Source of the DNA: Alkalihalophilus pseudofirmus
GTDB taxonomy: Bacteria > Bacillota > Bacilli > Bacillales > Bacillaceae_D
Direction of reading: 5' to 3'
Length of the DNA stretch: 64,000 nt
NCBI RefSeq assembly: GCF_029094545.1
Contig: NZ_CP117835.1
Coordinates: forward strand, 786,001-850,000
Of the stretch, positions 10,317 through 19,779 are shown piece by piece. Under the pieces are notes generated by a model that made no database searches, had not been told where the DNA came from, and was given only the letters and a program-made list of their open reading frames with translations. Positions within the stretch are counted from its first letter, which is position 1. The number at the start of each line of letters is the position of its first letter. Made by a program: the position numbers and the translations under genes.

Positions 10317-11886
10317 ATCCTTTTGGTACTAATTTTGCTGCATATCGGCCGACTACAGGTATGCGGTTAAGTTCCTCTCTTTTGATAAGCCCAAGGAAAA
10401 TCATTAAGATGCTGTAGAAAAGAGTGGTTATAGAGATGCTGAGTAATGTTTTTGTGACTAGTGACTGGTCAAGGAATGCATGATTTAAGCAAAGGAAGCC
10501 AATCCAGGTAGATGAGCCGATCAGCAATATGACCTTAACGACTAGTTTGATATCGATAGTGAAGCTTACTGTTTTGACAACCGTTGCAAAATGGAGCAGA
10601 GTGACTAAAATGAACCCAATGACAATGGCAAGGGCTGCACCCATTATGCCGAGTTCTGGTCTTGTGGCTAATGCAAAGATCGCACCTATTTTAACAACGG
10701 CTCCAAATAAACTGTTCATCATCGCAGCTTTGGCTAAATCTAATGCCTGAAGTGTTGCTTGAAGCGGACCTTGAAAGTATAAGAATATACTGAACGGCGC
10801 CATTACTTTCACATATGTTGCAACGGACGGAGCATTATACATAAGCTCCATAATTGGTTCTGCGTAGACGTAAAGAACGACAACTGATACGCCGCCTGAG
10901 ATTAGGGCGAGTCTAAGTGCCTGCCCTAAGCGGTGGTGGATCGTTTTGTATTGTTTTTTAGCGGCAGCTTCACTGATTGCCGGAACGAGTGATACAGATA
11001 AAGAGTACGTAATAAAAGTAGGAAGCAAGATAAGCGGAATAACAAAACCAGCTAACTCTCCATATTGCCTTGTCGCCATGACTGTCGCAACCCCTGCAAG
11101 CGCTAAACTTTGAGCGACAACGATCGGTTCAAAAAACAAGGATATGGAACCAATGAGACGGCTCCCAGTCGTAGGAAGCGCAATTCGCATGAGGTCATTG
11201 AATGTATGTTTTCCTTCTTTCACATAGCTAAAGAAGCCAGAGCGGATCTTAAATCGTTTGTTTGATTTGAACATATAGATCATGTATAGAAGGGATGCAA
11301 GCTCTCCGAATACAACTGAGATCATGGCTCCTGCTGCGGCATACTCTACACCCATTGGTAAAAAGGCACTTGTCATGACTGCAACTAATGTAATTCTTAC
11401 GACCTGTTCAATAACTTGTGAGTAGGCAGTAGGCTTCATGTTTTGGCGCCCTTGGAAATATCCACGCATAACAGAAGAGAGAGCAACAATTGGGACAATT
11501 GGAGCAATTGCAATGAGTGGGTAATAAGCCCGTGCATCTGTAAGCATTGTCTTTGATATAATGGGTGCAAAGAGAATCATGGCTGCAGTGAAAATAATAC
11601 TCAACGTACCTGTAATAGCTAACGATACGACTAAAATTTTCTTTATTCTGCTTCGGTCGCCTTTTGCTTCTGCTTCAGCAACAAGCTTTGAAATGGCGAC
11701 AGGAAGGCCTAGCTGGGTGATGGTTATAACGAGAAGTAAGGTAGGAACAGCCATCATATAAAGTCCGACGCCTTCAGCTCCCATAATACGTGCAACAACG
11801 ATTTTATTAACAAAGCCTAGAAAGCGCGTGATGAGTCCTGCTATGATGAGGATCAACGTCCCTTTTATAAAGGTCTGTTTTGACAT
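10315..11886 (-). CDS. spoVB: Stage V sporulation protein B, MOP-family flippase
   Basis: SpoVB is a polytopic membrane protein required for spore cortex synthesis, thought to flip lipid-linked peptidoglycan precursors in the mother cell. The N terminus MSKQTFIKGTLILIIAGLITR and the block GAEGVGLYMMAVPTLLL..TQLGLPVAISKLVAEA are family hallmarks. About 14 hydrophobic helices are visible. The frame opens at ATG 11904 but only ATG 11886 has a plausible ribosome site (AGTAGGG, 6-base gap) and the family N terminus, giving 523 residues. It lies against the flow of its neighbours. Confidence 0.95.
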   Translation of the reverse strand: MSKQTFIKGTLILIIAGLITRFLGFVNKIVVARIMGAEGVGLYMMAVPTLLLVITITQLGLPVAISKLVAEAEAKGDRSRIKKILVVSLAITGTLSIIFTAAMILFAPIISKTMLTDARAYYPLIAIAPIVPIVALSSVMRGYFQGRQNMKPTAYSQVIEQVVRITLVAVMTSAFLPMGVEYAAAGAMISVVFGELASLLYMIYMFKSNKRFKIRSGFFSYVKEGKHTFNDLMRIALPTTGSRLIGSISLFFEPIVVAQSLALAGVATVMATRQYGELAGFVIPLILLPTFITYSLSVSLVPAISEAAAKKQYKTIHHRLGQALRLALISGGVSVVVLYVYAEPIMELMYNAPSVATYVKVMAPFSIFLYFQGPLQATLQALDLAKAAMMNSLFGAVVKIGAIFALATRPELGIMGAALAIVIGFILVTLLHFATVVKTVSFTIDIKLVVKVILLIGSSTWIGFLCLNHAFLDQSLVTKTLLSISITTLFYSILMIFLGLIKREELNRIPVVGRYAAKLVPKG

Positions 11887-12018
11887 GTGCAGCCCTACTT
11901 TCATAAAAAAATATGGATATTTTCCGCTATTATTTATATGCTTAGTAGTGGGGCAAGCATGACAAGTTGTTTAAAAGTCGTTGGTATGGGATTAGAGAAT
12001 AGAGAGGAAGAGTACTGA

Positions 12019-12504
12019 GTGAAACACACGATTGAGGAATTTTTAATTAACACATTTGGTTTTCTGCCGCCGGAATTATTAGTTATTGTTATTTCAGCTA
12101 TGCCGATCTTAGAGCTTAGGGGAGGCATTCCACTTGCGCATCAGCTTGGATTTTCATTTGGAGAAGCACTATTTTTTGGCATCTTAGGGAATTTGCTGCC
12201 GATTATTCCGATCTTATTATTATTTCGTCCGGTAAGTAAGTGGATGCTGAGATTCTCAATGTACAAACGATTTTATGATTGGTTATATAACCGCACAATG
12301 AAAAAAAGCAATAATGTTGAAAAGTTCGGTGCACTGGGATTAATTTTATTTACGGCCGTGCCGCTTCCGACCACAGGAGCCTATTCAGCAAGTCTTGCAG
12401 CCATTTTATTCTTCATTCCGCTAAAATCGGCTTTTCTAGCGATTGCAACTGGTGTTGTTATTGCAGGAGTAGGGGTTGCAGGCGTTATGTATATGGTTTT
12501 TTAA
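12019..12504 (+). CDS. COG2426 family small membrane protein (small multi-drug export family)
   Basis: A 161-residue protein with about four membrane helices, matching Pfam Sm_multidrug_ex by the blocks SAMPILELRGGIPLA and GALGLILFTAVPLPTTGAYSASLAA. Despite the family name, a drug export role is not well established. The start is GTG 12019 with GAGGAAG upstream. It is 36 bases before comN, so both may share a transcript. Confidence 0.82.
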   Translation: MKHTIEEFLINTFGFLPPELLVIVISAMPILELRGGIPLAHQLGFSFGEALFFGILGNLLPIIPILLLFRPVSKWMLRFSMYKRFYDWLYNRTMKKSNNVEKFGALGLILFTAVPLPTTGAYSASLAAILFFIPLKSAFLAIATGVVIAGVGVAGVMYMVF

Positions 12505-12540
12505 GGAAGCTTGCACAACACTTGAAGGGAGCATGATAGG

Positions 12541-12816
12541 ATGGATAAACAACAGTTTGAGAGTTGGAGATATGACGTACAGCCTGCTTTATCTTCTAAA
12601 GTAGATGAGTTTCATTTTTTAGGGTATGAACGAGTAACAGAAGATCAAGTATGGGCTTGTTTAATGTATCGTCTGCGAAAACAAAAAGAGTTTATTCATC
12701 TTCATGCCTTTGTTCAGGCTATTTTATCGTTAAAGGTCCAAGATTACATGACTTGGGTTACAAAAGAAAGCTACCGTGAAAAGAACGATTGGTTTGCAAA
12801 AGAAACACTCGTATAG
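12541..12816 (+). CDS. comN: Post-transcriptional regulator ComN
   Basis: A 91-residue protein of the post-transcriptional regulator family (B. subtilis ComN/YrzD), described there as acting on comE mRNA. Seen features are the N-terminal helix, the block KVDEFHFLGYERVTEDQVWACL and a conserved LHAFVQAILSLKVQDYMTW. It sits immediately upstream of secD as in B. subtilis. There is no terminator before the secD promoter, so readthrough is possible. The family call rests on length, motif and position. Confidence 0.8.
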   Translation: MDKQQFESWRYDVQPALSSKVDEFHFLGYERVTEDQVWACLMYRLRKQKEFIHLHAFVQAILSLKVQDYMTWVTKESYREKNDWFAKETLV

Positions 12817-12865
12817 GTAGTTTTTACATAAACATGACTAAAGAATGAGAATATTCTAGATGAAA

Positions 12866-12895
12866 TTGACAGGAATTTTCATTAAAAGCTATAAT
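12866..12895 (+). promoter_or_regulatory. Sigma-A promoter of secD-secF
   Basis: TTGACA (12866-12871) and TATAAT (12890-12895) are perfect consensus boxes with an 18-base spacer. The predicted start near 12902 leaves a leader of about 68 bases that begins almost at the hairpin 12910-12937. Confidence 0.85.
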
Positions 12896-12909
12896 AAGAC
12901 TATTGTGTA

Positions 12910-12937
12910 AATGCTTGTCTCCTAGTAGACAAGCATT
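12910..12937 (+). promoter_or_regulatory. Perfect 5'-leader hairpin without T-tract, secD mRNA
   Basis: AATGCTTGTC pairs perfectly with GACAAGCATT around an 8-base loop TCCTAGTA. It is followed by AGTGCG rather than a T-run, so it is not an intrinsic terminator. It would lie about 8 bases from the predicted 5' end of the secDF mRNA, a position suited to a 5' stability element or regulator target (inference). Confidence 0.65.
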
Positions 12938-12969
12938 AGTGCGTTAATAGGAGGAGGCATTAGAGCAAC

Positions 12970-14274
12970 ATGGTGAAAAAAGGCCGAATTATTGCTTTTT
13001 TTCTCATCGTACTCATCTTCGGGGGGCTGATCAGCCAGACGGTTATGGGAATTACGAAGGAAATCAAGCTTGGACTAGACCTTCAAGGCGGGTTTGAAAT
13101 TTTATATCAAGTCAATCCTGCAAATGAAGGAGATGTGATTGATCAATCAGCACTTAGTGCAACGGTAGGTGCGTTGAACCAGCGTGTAAATGTACTCGGT
13201 GTATCAGAGCCGAACATTCAAATTGAAGGTGATGATCGTATTCGTGTTCAGTTAGCGGGTGTTGATGACCAGCAAACGGCACGTGATCTTTTATCTACAG
13301 AAGCAAATTTAACATTTCGTGATGTAAATGATGAAGTGCTTTTAGACGGAAGTGACTTGCAGCAAAACGGGGCAAGCTCTTCATTTAAAGACCAGACGAA
13401 TGAGCCGATTGTCACGCTCACATTACGAGATGCACGGTTATTTGAAGACATAACAAGGGAGATATCAAGCAGGCTTCCTGGTGAAAATTTATTAGTGATC
13501 TGGCTTGATTTTGAAGAAGGGGTGGACTCTTACGAAGCAGAGATGATGAGTGAGGATCCGAAATTCTTATCCGCTGCCTCTGTCAGACAAGTCATCCCAT
13601 CAAGAGATGTTATGATCGAAGGGAATTTTACAGTTGAGGAAACTCGCTTTATTGCTGAAGTATTAAATGCAGGGTCTTTGCCTGTTCAGCTAGAAGAAAT
13701 GTATTCGAATTCAGTAGGGGCTTCTCTTGGGGAACAGGCAATGGAGAAGACGATCTATGCCGGATTTATTGGGATTGCGTTAATCTTTTTATACATGCTT
13801 TTCTATTATCGTTTTATGGGTGTGATCGCTGTGATTACCCTAAGCATGTACATTTATCTAGTACTTCTTGTGTTTAACTGGATGAATGCGATTTTAACAC
13901 TCCCTGGGATTGCTGCGTTAATTTTAGGTGTTGGTATGGCTGTTGATGCAAATATCATCACGTACGAGCGAATTAAAGAAGAAATTCGCTCAGGTAAATC
14001 GATGATGTCGGCATTCAAAGCAGGCAGCCGTCGTTCGTTATCAACAATTCTCGATGCCAATATTACAACGATTCTTGCAGCAGGTGTTCTATTTGCATAT
14101 GGGACAAGCTCGGTTCAAGGGTTCGCAGTAATGTTAATTGTAAGTATTTTAACAAGCTTTGTTACAGCTGTGTATGGTTCGCGTCTATTGCTCGGATTAT
14201 GGGTGAACAGTCGTGCACTGAATAAGAAGCCGCGCATGTTTGGTGTGAAAGAAGGTGAAATCGATGAGCTTTAA
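12970..14274 (+). CDS. secD: Protein translocase subunit SecD
   Basis: SecD with SecF forms the proton-driven chaperone-like complex that aids late steps of Sec secretion. The 434 residues have one N-terminal helix (about 8-28), the D1 motif LGLDLQGGFEILYQV, a large extracytoplasmic domain, and five C-terminal helices with GVGMAVDANIITYERIKEEI. AGGAGG at 12951-12956 is about 13 bases from ATG 12970, longer than usual, and no better start is seen. The ORF stops at 14274, and secF begins inside its last 11 bases. In B. subtilis the two are one fused SecDF protein. Confidence 0.96.
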   Translation: MVKKGRIIAFFLIVLIFGGLISQTVMGITKEIKLGLDLQGGFEILYQVNPANEGDVIDQSALSATVGALNQRVNVLGVSEPNIQIEGDDRIRVQLAGVDDQQTARDLLSTEANLTFRDVNDEVLLDGSDLQQNGASSSFKDQTNEPIVTLTLRDARLFEDITREISSRLPGENLLVIWLDFEEGVDSYEAEMMSEDPKFLSAASVRQVIPSRDVMIEGNFTVEETRFIAEVLNAGSLPVQLEEMYSNSVGASLGEQAMEKTIYAGFIGIALIFLYMLFYYRFMGVIAVITLSMYIYLVLLVFNWMNAILTLPGIAALILGVGMAVDANIITYERIKEEIRSGKSMMSAFKAGSRRSLSTILDANITTILAAGVLFAYGTSSVQGFAVMLIVSILTSFVTAVYGSRLLLGLWVNSRALNKKPRMFGVKEGEIDEL

Positions 14275-15208
14275 TTTTCAAAACCGCGAGATTGATTTTG
14301 TTCAGCATCGTAAAAAATTCTTTACGTTCTCGCTTGCTGCTATGCTCATTGGTGTCATCCTTTTGCTGACGATGGGGTTGAATTTAGGAATTGACTTTGA
14401 AAGTGGATCTCAAGTGGAGATTCTTGCTGAAGAGCCGCTTACAGCAGAGCAAGTGGAAGCAGAATTTGCTCAAATTGGTTCAGGATATACGCCTGATGAC
14501 ATTACATTAGGCGGAGATCGTAATGAAATGGCTACAGCACGCTTTATCGGTGTGCTTGATGCAGGTGAGATTGCAGAAATTCAATCGTATTTTTCCGAGA
14601 ATTTCGGGGCTGAGCCAAATATTGGCACAGTATCTCCTACAGTAGGGCAAGAGCTTGCTCGTAATGCGTTAATTTCTGTATTAATTGCTTCTGTCGGGAT
14701 TATCATCTACGTAACGATTCGATTTGAATTTTTATATGGGGTTGCTGCGATTGTGGCACTCTTGCATGATGCATTCTTTATTATTGCGGTATTCAGTTTA
14801 CTGCAGATTCAAGTGAATGTTCCTTTTATAGCAGCCGTATTAACGATTGTCGGTTATTCCATTAATGATACAATTGTTACCTTTGACCGAATTCGTGAGA
14901 ACATGAAGCTAACAAAACGAGTGAAGGATTTTAATGATCTTGCAGCTGTTGTAAACAAAAGCCTCGTGCAGACGCTTGCTCGTTCAATTAACACCGTATT
15001 AACAGTCGTATTTGCAGCTGCTGCCTTATTTATATTTGGCGGGGAAGCGATTCGATCATTTGCGCTTGCTTTATTAATCGGGCTTGTAGCTGGGACCTAC
15101 TCATCTATGTTCCTCGCTTCACAGTTATGGTTGATCTGGAAGTCAAAACAACTAAAAAAACAAAAGTTTAAGAGTAAACCTCAGCCAGAAGAAGAGCCGA
15201 CTGTTTAG
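14264..15208 (+). CDS. secF: Protein translocase subunit SecF
   Basis: Partner of SecD. ATG 14264, with GAAGGTG upstream inside secD, gives 314 residues starting MSFNFQNREIDFVQHRKKFF. It contains one N-terminal helix, the D-region LGIDFESGSQVEI, a short periplasm-side loop and five more helices with TIVGYSINDTIVTFDRIREN, the conserved SecF proton-path segment. It overlaps secD by 11 bases in another frame, a coupled arrangement. The combined length of 748 residues is close to fused Bacillus SecDF. A terminator follows. Confidence 0.96.
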   Translation: MSFNFQNREIDFVQHRKKFFTFSLAAMLIGVILLLTMGLNLGIDFESGSQVEILAEEPLTAEQVEAEFAQIGSGYTPDDITLGGDRNEMATARFIGVLDAGEIAEIQSYFSENFGAEPNIGTVSPTVGQELARNALISVLIASVGIIIYVTIRFEFLYGVAAIVALLHDAFFIIAVFSLLQIQVNVPFIAAVLTIVGYSINDTIVTFDRIRENMKLTKRVKDFNDLAAVVNKSLVQTLARSINTVLTVVFAAAALFIFGGEAIRSFALALLIGLVAGTYSSMFLASQLWLIWKSKQLKKQKFKSKPQPEEEPTV

Positions 15209-15243
15209 TAAATGAACAGGTGCAAAGCAAGAGACATAATATG

Positions 15244-15274
15244 AGATCATGGTGCATACCATGATCTTTTTTTT
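15244..15274 (+). terminator. Terminator of the secDF operon
   Basis: AGATCATGGT (15244-15253) pairs perfectly with ACCATGATCT (15258-15267) around GCAT, followed by eight T residues. Confidence 0.92.
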
Positions 15275-15332
15275 GGTACAATAACGTGGAGTGGTGGCAG
15301 GTTTTGGTATACTATCTATGTGAGGTGAGCAT

Positions 15333-16232
15333 ATGGAAGAAGCAGATATTCGGTACCGTAAAGTACGCTTTGCTGCTTGGGTAGGGATTATAGGAAATAT
15401 CATACTTGCGATTATTAAAGCGGTTATTGGATTTATGGCTAACAGCCGAGCGCTCATTGCTGATGCTGCACATTCTGCATCCGATGTTGTGGGATCTGTG
15501 GTCGTTTTAATTGGCGTCCGCGCAGCAAAACTACCGCCGGATGAAGATCATCCATATGGTCATGGGAAAGCGGAATCTGTAGCAGCCATTATAGTGGCGG
15601 TTCTTTTATTTATCGTGAGTTTTGAAATTGCGCTTAGTGCAATAAAGTCCTTCTTTGAGCCCGTTGTGGTACCGAAGATGATTGCGATCTATGCGGTGCT
15701 GTTTTCGATCGTTACAAAAGAAATTATGTTTCGATATAAGTATCAGCTGGGTAAAAAGTATAAGAGTGAAGCTTTAATGACAGATGCCTGGCATCACCGT
15801 TCAGATGTATTCTCATCGCTGGCTGCTCTTATCGGTATTGGTGCTGCTATTTTAGGTGGTATGCTCAATATTTCTTGGCTTGTATACGGGGATGCGATAG
15901 CGAGTGCGTTTGTGGCCATCTTAATTGGGAAAATGGCTTACAGCTTAGGGAAACAATCGATTCATAATGCATTAGACCATGTTCTTCACGAAGAAGATAC
16001 GATCGAAATGAAAAAAGCAGCAGCTGAAGTTCCGGGTGTATTAAATATTGATGAGTTTTATGCTCGTGAACACGGTCATTATGTCATTATCGATATAAAA
16101 ATTGGTGTTAACCCGAACATAACTGTTGAAGAAGGCCATACGATAGGGAAAAATGTAAAGTTAAGGTTATTAGAAGAAAAGCATGTGCAAGATGTTCTCG
16201 TTCATATTAATCCATATAGAGAAAAAGAATAA
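15333..16232 (+). CDS. Cation diffusion facilitator (CDF) metal efflux transporter
   Basis: CDF proteins export divalent metals (Zn, Mn, Co, Fe) by proton antiport. In 299 residues six helices are visible. The TM2 metal site is ALIADAAHSASD and the TM5 site MTDAWHHRSDVFSS. The segment DHPYGHGKAE and a C-terminal cytoplasmic dimer domain (VPGVLNIDEFYAREHGHYVIIDI) complete the fold. The DxxxD-type metal sites resemble Mn/Fe-type members, but the metal is not certain. AGGTGAG precedes ATG 15333. It lies between two ordinary housekeeping units. Confidence 0.9.
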   Translation: MEEADIRYRKVRFAAWVGIIGNIILAIIKAVIGFMANSRALIADAAHSASDVVGSVVVLIGVRAAKLPPDEDHPYGHGKAESVAAIIVAVLLFIVSFEIALSAIKSFFEPVVVPKMIAIYAVLFSIVTKEIMFRYKYQLGKKYKSEALMTDAWHHRSDVFSSLAALIGIGAAILGGMLNISWLVYGDAIASAFVAILIGKMAYSLGKQSIHNALDHVLHEEDTIEMKKAAAEVPGVLNIDEFYAREHGHYVIIDIKIGVNPNITVEEGHTIGKNVKLRLLEEKHVQDVLVHINPYREKE

Positions 16233-16262
16233 GTAGAAAAATACCATGAGGAGGGTTATGGG

Positions 16263-16601
16263 ATGAGGGGACAATGGAATATTATCTTAGGTTTGTTAGT
16301 TGCTATTATTATTGCAATCTTTGCAGTCATTAATGTAGAAGGCGTCCGGGTGAATTATCTATTTGGTACAGCAGAATGGCCGTTAATTCTCGTTATTTTA
16401 GGTTCTGTATTTATGGGGGCCATTGTAGCAGGTGCACTTGGAATGGTTAAAATCTACCGTCTTCAAGCCGAGCTTAAAAAACTGAAGACGTTAAAGGGCC
16501 ATCAAGAGTCAGCCGTTAAAACGGAATCTTCTATTGACAAAGTGGAAGAAGACGAGAATACCGTCATTAAAGACACAACCTTAGATCAAGATCCCAAATA
16601 A
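16263..16601 (+). CDS. LapA domain (DUF1049) membrane protein
   Basis: A 112-residue protein with two hydrophobic helices (about 6-26 and 41-64) around the block FAVINVEGVRVNYLFGTAEWPLILVILGSVFMGAI, typical of LapA-domain proteins, then a charged cytoplasmic coiled tail. In B. subtilis yrvD occupies this place before recJ. The role in Gram-positives is unknown. GAGGAGGG lies 8 bases before ATG 16263; the CDF gene ends 30 bases upstream. Confidence 0.85.
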   Translation: MRGQWNIILGLLVAIIIAIFAVINVEGVRVNYLFGTAEWPLILVILGSVFMGAIVAGALGMVKIYRLQAELKKLKTLKGHQESAVKTESSIDKVEEDENTVIKDTTLDQDPK

Positions 16602-16628
16602 AGTAAACAATATAGACGCATTCAATCA

Positions 16629-16657
16629 TTGTCACCCCTTGGCACCTCCTGTATAAT
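16629..16657 (+). promoter_or_regulatory. Sigma-A promoter of recJ-apt
   Basis: TTGTCA (16629-16634), a 17-base spacer, and TATAAT (16652-16657). It lies just before ATG 16680, which argues against the longer reading frame that would start inside it. Confidence 0.8.
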
Positions 16658-16679
16658 AGGATGGTCAAGGGGTGAACTT

Positions 16680-19049
16680 ATGTTAAGACCTAAGGCAAGA
16701 TGGAAAATCCAAGAACAAGATGAACATAAAGCAGGTAGGCTTGTAAGCGAGCTGGGCGTTGATGAACTTGTTGCCCAATTATTAGTTAATCGAGGCATAG
16801 AGACACCAGAAGCTGCGAGAACTTTTTTATATACAAAGGAAATGACGTACCATGATCCCTATTTGTTAAAGGGTATGGACAAGGCTGTGGCACGAATTAA
16901 AGAAGCCATTGCAAACCAAGAGAAGATCTTAATATTTGGTGACTATGATGCGGACGGTGTAAGCAGCACCTCTGTTATGATTTACACGTTAAATGAACTT
17001 GGTGCTGTGTTTGATTATTATATTCCTAATCGGTTCACAGAAGGCTACGGGCCTAATGAGCCGGCTTTGAGGCGTGCGAAAGAAGAGGGGTATTCCTTAG
17101 TCGTAACAGTAGATACAGGGATTTCTGCTGTTCACGAGGCGAATGTCGCAAAAGAGATTGATCTTGATTTTATTGTGACCGACCATCATGAGGCCCCTCC
17201 AGTTTTGCCAGAGGCATATGCTATCGTAAACCCGAAGCAGCCAGATTGTACGTATCCTTTTAAAGGATTAGCTGGTGTAGGGGTTGCGTTCAAAGTGTCA
17301 CAAGCACTCCTCGGCAGAATTCCTAAAGAGCTGCTTGATATTGTTGTTATCGGAACGATTGCTGATCTAGTACCGCTGATTGATGAGAATCGTTTAATGG
17401 CTAAAGAAGGACTGAAGGCCCTAGAATCAACATCGAAGCCAGGGTTGCGTGCTTTGATGAAAGTGTGTGGAATTGGTCAGGATGCCTTAACGGGCGATCA
17501 TGTCGGCTTTGGAATTGGACCGCGGATCAATGCTGCAGGAAGACTTGATTCAGCTGATCCGGCAGTAGAGTTGATGATTACGAATGATTCAAATGAAGCG
17601 GAACACCTAGCTGCTGAAATTGATTCTTTTAATAAACAACGTCAATCGATTGTTAATACGATTACTGAAGAAGCAGTCGAGGTCGTAGAATCTAAGTATC
17701 CTCCAGATGAGAATGATGTGTTGATCATTGCAGGAGCCGGCTGGAATGCAGGTGTTATTGGGATTGTTGCCTCACGCCTTGTTGAGCGTTTCTATCGTCC
17801 GACAATCGTATTAAGTATTGACGAAGAAAAAGGGTTAGCCAAAGGTTCAGCGAGGAGTATTGAAGGCTTTGATATGTTTAAAGAATTATCGAAAAGCCGA
17901 GATATCCTGCCTCATTTTGGAGGACATCCAATGGCGGCTGGATTGACAATGAAAGAATCTGATCTTAATTTACTGCGTGAACGTTTAAATAATCAGGCGA
18001 AGGAAGTTCTAACTGAGGAAGACTTTAAGCCGCTTACGAAGATCGATTTATCCACAACGGTAGACCGCATCTCCTTAACGGTGATTAAGCAGTTAGAAGC
18101 TCTAGCTCCTTTTGGAGTGAATAATCCAACACCAAAAGTGATGCTTGAAGGAGTTCATATCGATCAGATGCGCCGTATTGGCAGTGAGTCTAATCATCTA
18201 AAAATGTCTTTTGTTCAAAACGGAGCGAGTCTTGATGGGATTGGCTTTCATTTAGGGCATTTACATGATGAAATCAGTCAGACGGCAAAGCTCTCTGCGA
18301 TTGGAACTCTTTCCATCAATGAATGGAATGGACATGTAAAACCGCAGATGATGCTTGAAGATCTTGCAGTTAAGGAATGGCAGCTTTTTGACTGGCGCAG
18401 TATTAAACAAAAGAGGTTAGAAGATCGATTGATGGAAATTCCGATTGATGACCGTGTACTTATTTTCTTCAAAGAATCCACGAAAGAAGAGCTCGGACTC
18501 CAGCTGGATGACTTGAGAAAAGCGAGTGATCTGACGGAGATGAGCGGAGGCTTTGAAGGGAAGTATGTGGTATTATTAGATGTGCCTAATACTCGAGAAG
18601 AGCTTTCTCTTTTATTTAAAGAACAAGGAACACCTAGCAGGATTTATACTATTTTTCATCAACAGGACGATTCGTTTTTTACGACAAATCCAAATCGTGA
18701 TCAATTTAAATGGTTCTATGCTTTTTTATTAAAGCGTAAAACATTCGATGTGAAAAAACATGGAACAGACCTTGCTAAGCATAAAGGCTGGTCTAGACAT
18801 ACGATCGATTTTATGTCCCAGGTGTTTTTAGAGCTCGGTTTTGTTACAATAGACAATGGCGTTCTATCTCTAAGTGATGCACCAGAGAAAAAAGCGCTCG
18901 ATGCGTCAATTACGTATCAACGAAAACAAGAGCAAGCACAAATAGAAAATCAATTCGTTTATTCTTCTTATGAGGAATTAAAGCAATGGTTCAATCGCGT
19001 GATTCCCCGAAATGAAATAGATGAACGACAAATCAAGGAGACGGTGTAA
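16680..19049 (+). CDS. recJ: Single-stranded-DNA-specific exonuclease RecJ
   Basis: RecJ degrades single-stranded DNA 5' to 3' in recombination and repair. The DHH/DHHA1 phosphoesterase motifs are present: [26 protein letters not shown] near residues 85-170, [15 protein letters not shown], and GGHPMAAG around 415. A C-terminal RecJ-specific extension brings it to 789 residues, close to B. subtilis RecJ. The frame is open from 16629, but AAGGGGTG directly before ATG 16680, and the promoter overlapping the upstream codons, set the start. It is 2 bases before apt. Confidence 0.96.
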   Translation: MLRPKARWKIQEQDEHKAGRLVSELGVDELVAQLLVNRGIETPEAARTFLYTKEMTYHDPYLLKGMDKAVARIKEAIANQEKILIFGDYDADGVSSTSVMIYTLNELGAVFDYYIPNRFTEGYGPNEPALRRAKEEGYSLVVTVDTGISAVHEANVAKEIDLDFIVTDHHEAPPVLPEAYAIVNPKQPDCTYPFKGLAGVGVAFKVSQALLGRIPKELLDIVVIGTIADLVPLIDENRLMAKEGLKALESTSKPGLRALMKVCGIGQDALTGDHVGFGIGPRINAAGRLDSADPAVELMITNDSNEAEHLAAEIDSFNKQRQSIVNTITEEAVEVVESKYPPDENDVLIIAGAGWNAGVIGIVASRLVERFYRPTIVLSIDEEKGLAKGSARSIEGFDMFKELSKSRDILPHFGGHPMAAGLTMKESDLNLLRERLNNQAKEVLTEEDFKPLTKIDLSTTVDRISLTVIKQLEALAPFGVNNPTPKVMLEGVHIDQMRRIGSESNHLKMSFVQNGASLDGIGFHLGHLHDEISQTAKLSAIGTLSINEWNGHVKPQMMLEDLAVKEWQLFDWRSIKQKRLEDRLMEIPIDDRVLIFFKESTKEELGLQLDDLRKASDLTEMSGGFEGKYVVLLDVPNTREELSLLFKEQGTPSRIYTIFHQQDDSFFTTNPNRDQFKWFYAFLLKRKTFDVKKHGTDLAKHKGWSRHTIDFMSQVFLELGFVTIDNGVLSLSDAPEKKALDASITYQRKQEQAQIENQFVYSSYEELKQWFNRVIPRNEIDERQIKETV

Positions 19050-19051
19050 AA

Positions 19052-19567
19052 ATGGATTTTAAACAGTATATTACAATTGTAGAAAACTACCCTAAAGAAG
19101 GTATTCGCTTTAAAGATATTACGACCTTGATGCAAGATGGTGCAGCATACAAAGCGGCTATTGATGAAATGGCAGAATTTGCAAAAGATAAAGAAGTCGA
19201 TCTTGTTGTTGGGCCTGAAGCTCGTGGCTTTGTTGTTGGTTGTCCAATTGCCTACTCTCTAGGAACTGGATTTGTTCCTGTACGTAAAGCAGGAAAGCTT
19301 CCGCGTGAAGTGATCTCAGTTGATTATGGTTTAGAGTATGGTAAAGACAGCTTGACGATCCACCGTGATTCTATTAAAAAAGGGCAGCGCGTACTGATTG
19401 CTGATGACTTGCTTGCTACAGGTGGTACCATTGAAGCAACAATTAAAATGGTTGAAGAACTAGGCGGGATTGTTGTTGGAATCGCGTTCATGATTGAACT
19501 TGATTACCTAGATGGCCGTGAGAAACTTAAAGGCCATGACATTTTCTCATTAATGACGTATAAATAA
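19052..19567 (+). CDS. apt: Adenine phosphoribosyltransferase
   Basis: Salvages adenine to AMP with PRPP. At 171 residues it has the family length. The PRPP loop is [17 protein letters not shown] and the flexible-loop region is [21 protein letters not shown] is the typical early block. AAGGAG lies at the recJ 3' end and the start is two bases after its stop, so the genes are coupled. The recJ-apt-relA order matches B. subtilis. Confidence 0.97.
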   Translation: MDFKQYITIVENYPKEGIRFKDITTLMQDGAAYKAAIDEMAEFAKDKEVDLVVGPEARGFVVGCPIAYSLGTGFVPVRKAGKLPREVISVDYGLEYGKDSLTIHRDSIKKGQRVLIADDLLATGGTIEATIKMVEELGGIVVGIAFMIELDYLDGREKLKGHDIFSLMTYK

Positions 19568-19581
19568 ACAACTAGAAGATC

Positions 19582-19613
19582 AGAGTGCTCATAAGTGATG
19601 AGTGCTCTTTTCT
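19582..19613 (+). terminator. Terminator after apt
   Basis: AGAGTGCTCAT pairs with ATGAGTGCTCT using two G/T pairs, followed by TTTT. It separates recJ-apt from relA. Confidence 0.75.
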
Positions 19614-19779
19614 GTTATCTAAATACAGAAAAGGGCATAGTAGTAGTGATTACATACAAGCGGGCACAGGGGTGGAAATATTTTTCTATACTACCTCGAC
19701 ATTTTTCGCCTTTATCCCTTTACATCCATTGAAAACTTAACGATAATAAGAAGAAATCGAATCGTGAATAGGTGATTCC

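Noticed and set aside
12970-15208. secD/secF as a frameshift-broken secDF
   Set aside because: secF has its own ATG and ribosome site, and both N and C termini are complete, so it reads as two natural genes.
16629-16679. Longer N terminus for RecJ
   Set aside because: The extra codons overlap a good sigma-A promoter and the shorter start has a strong ribosome site and the normal length.
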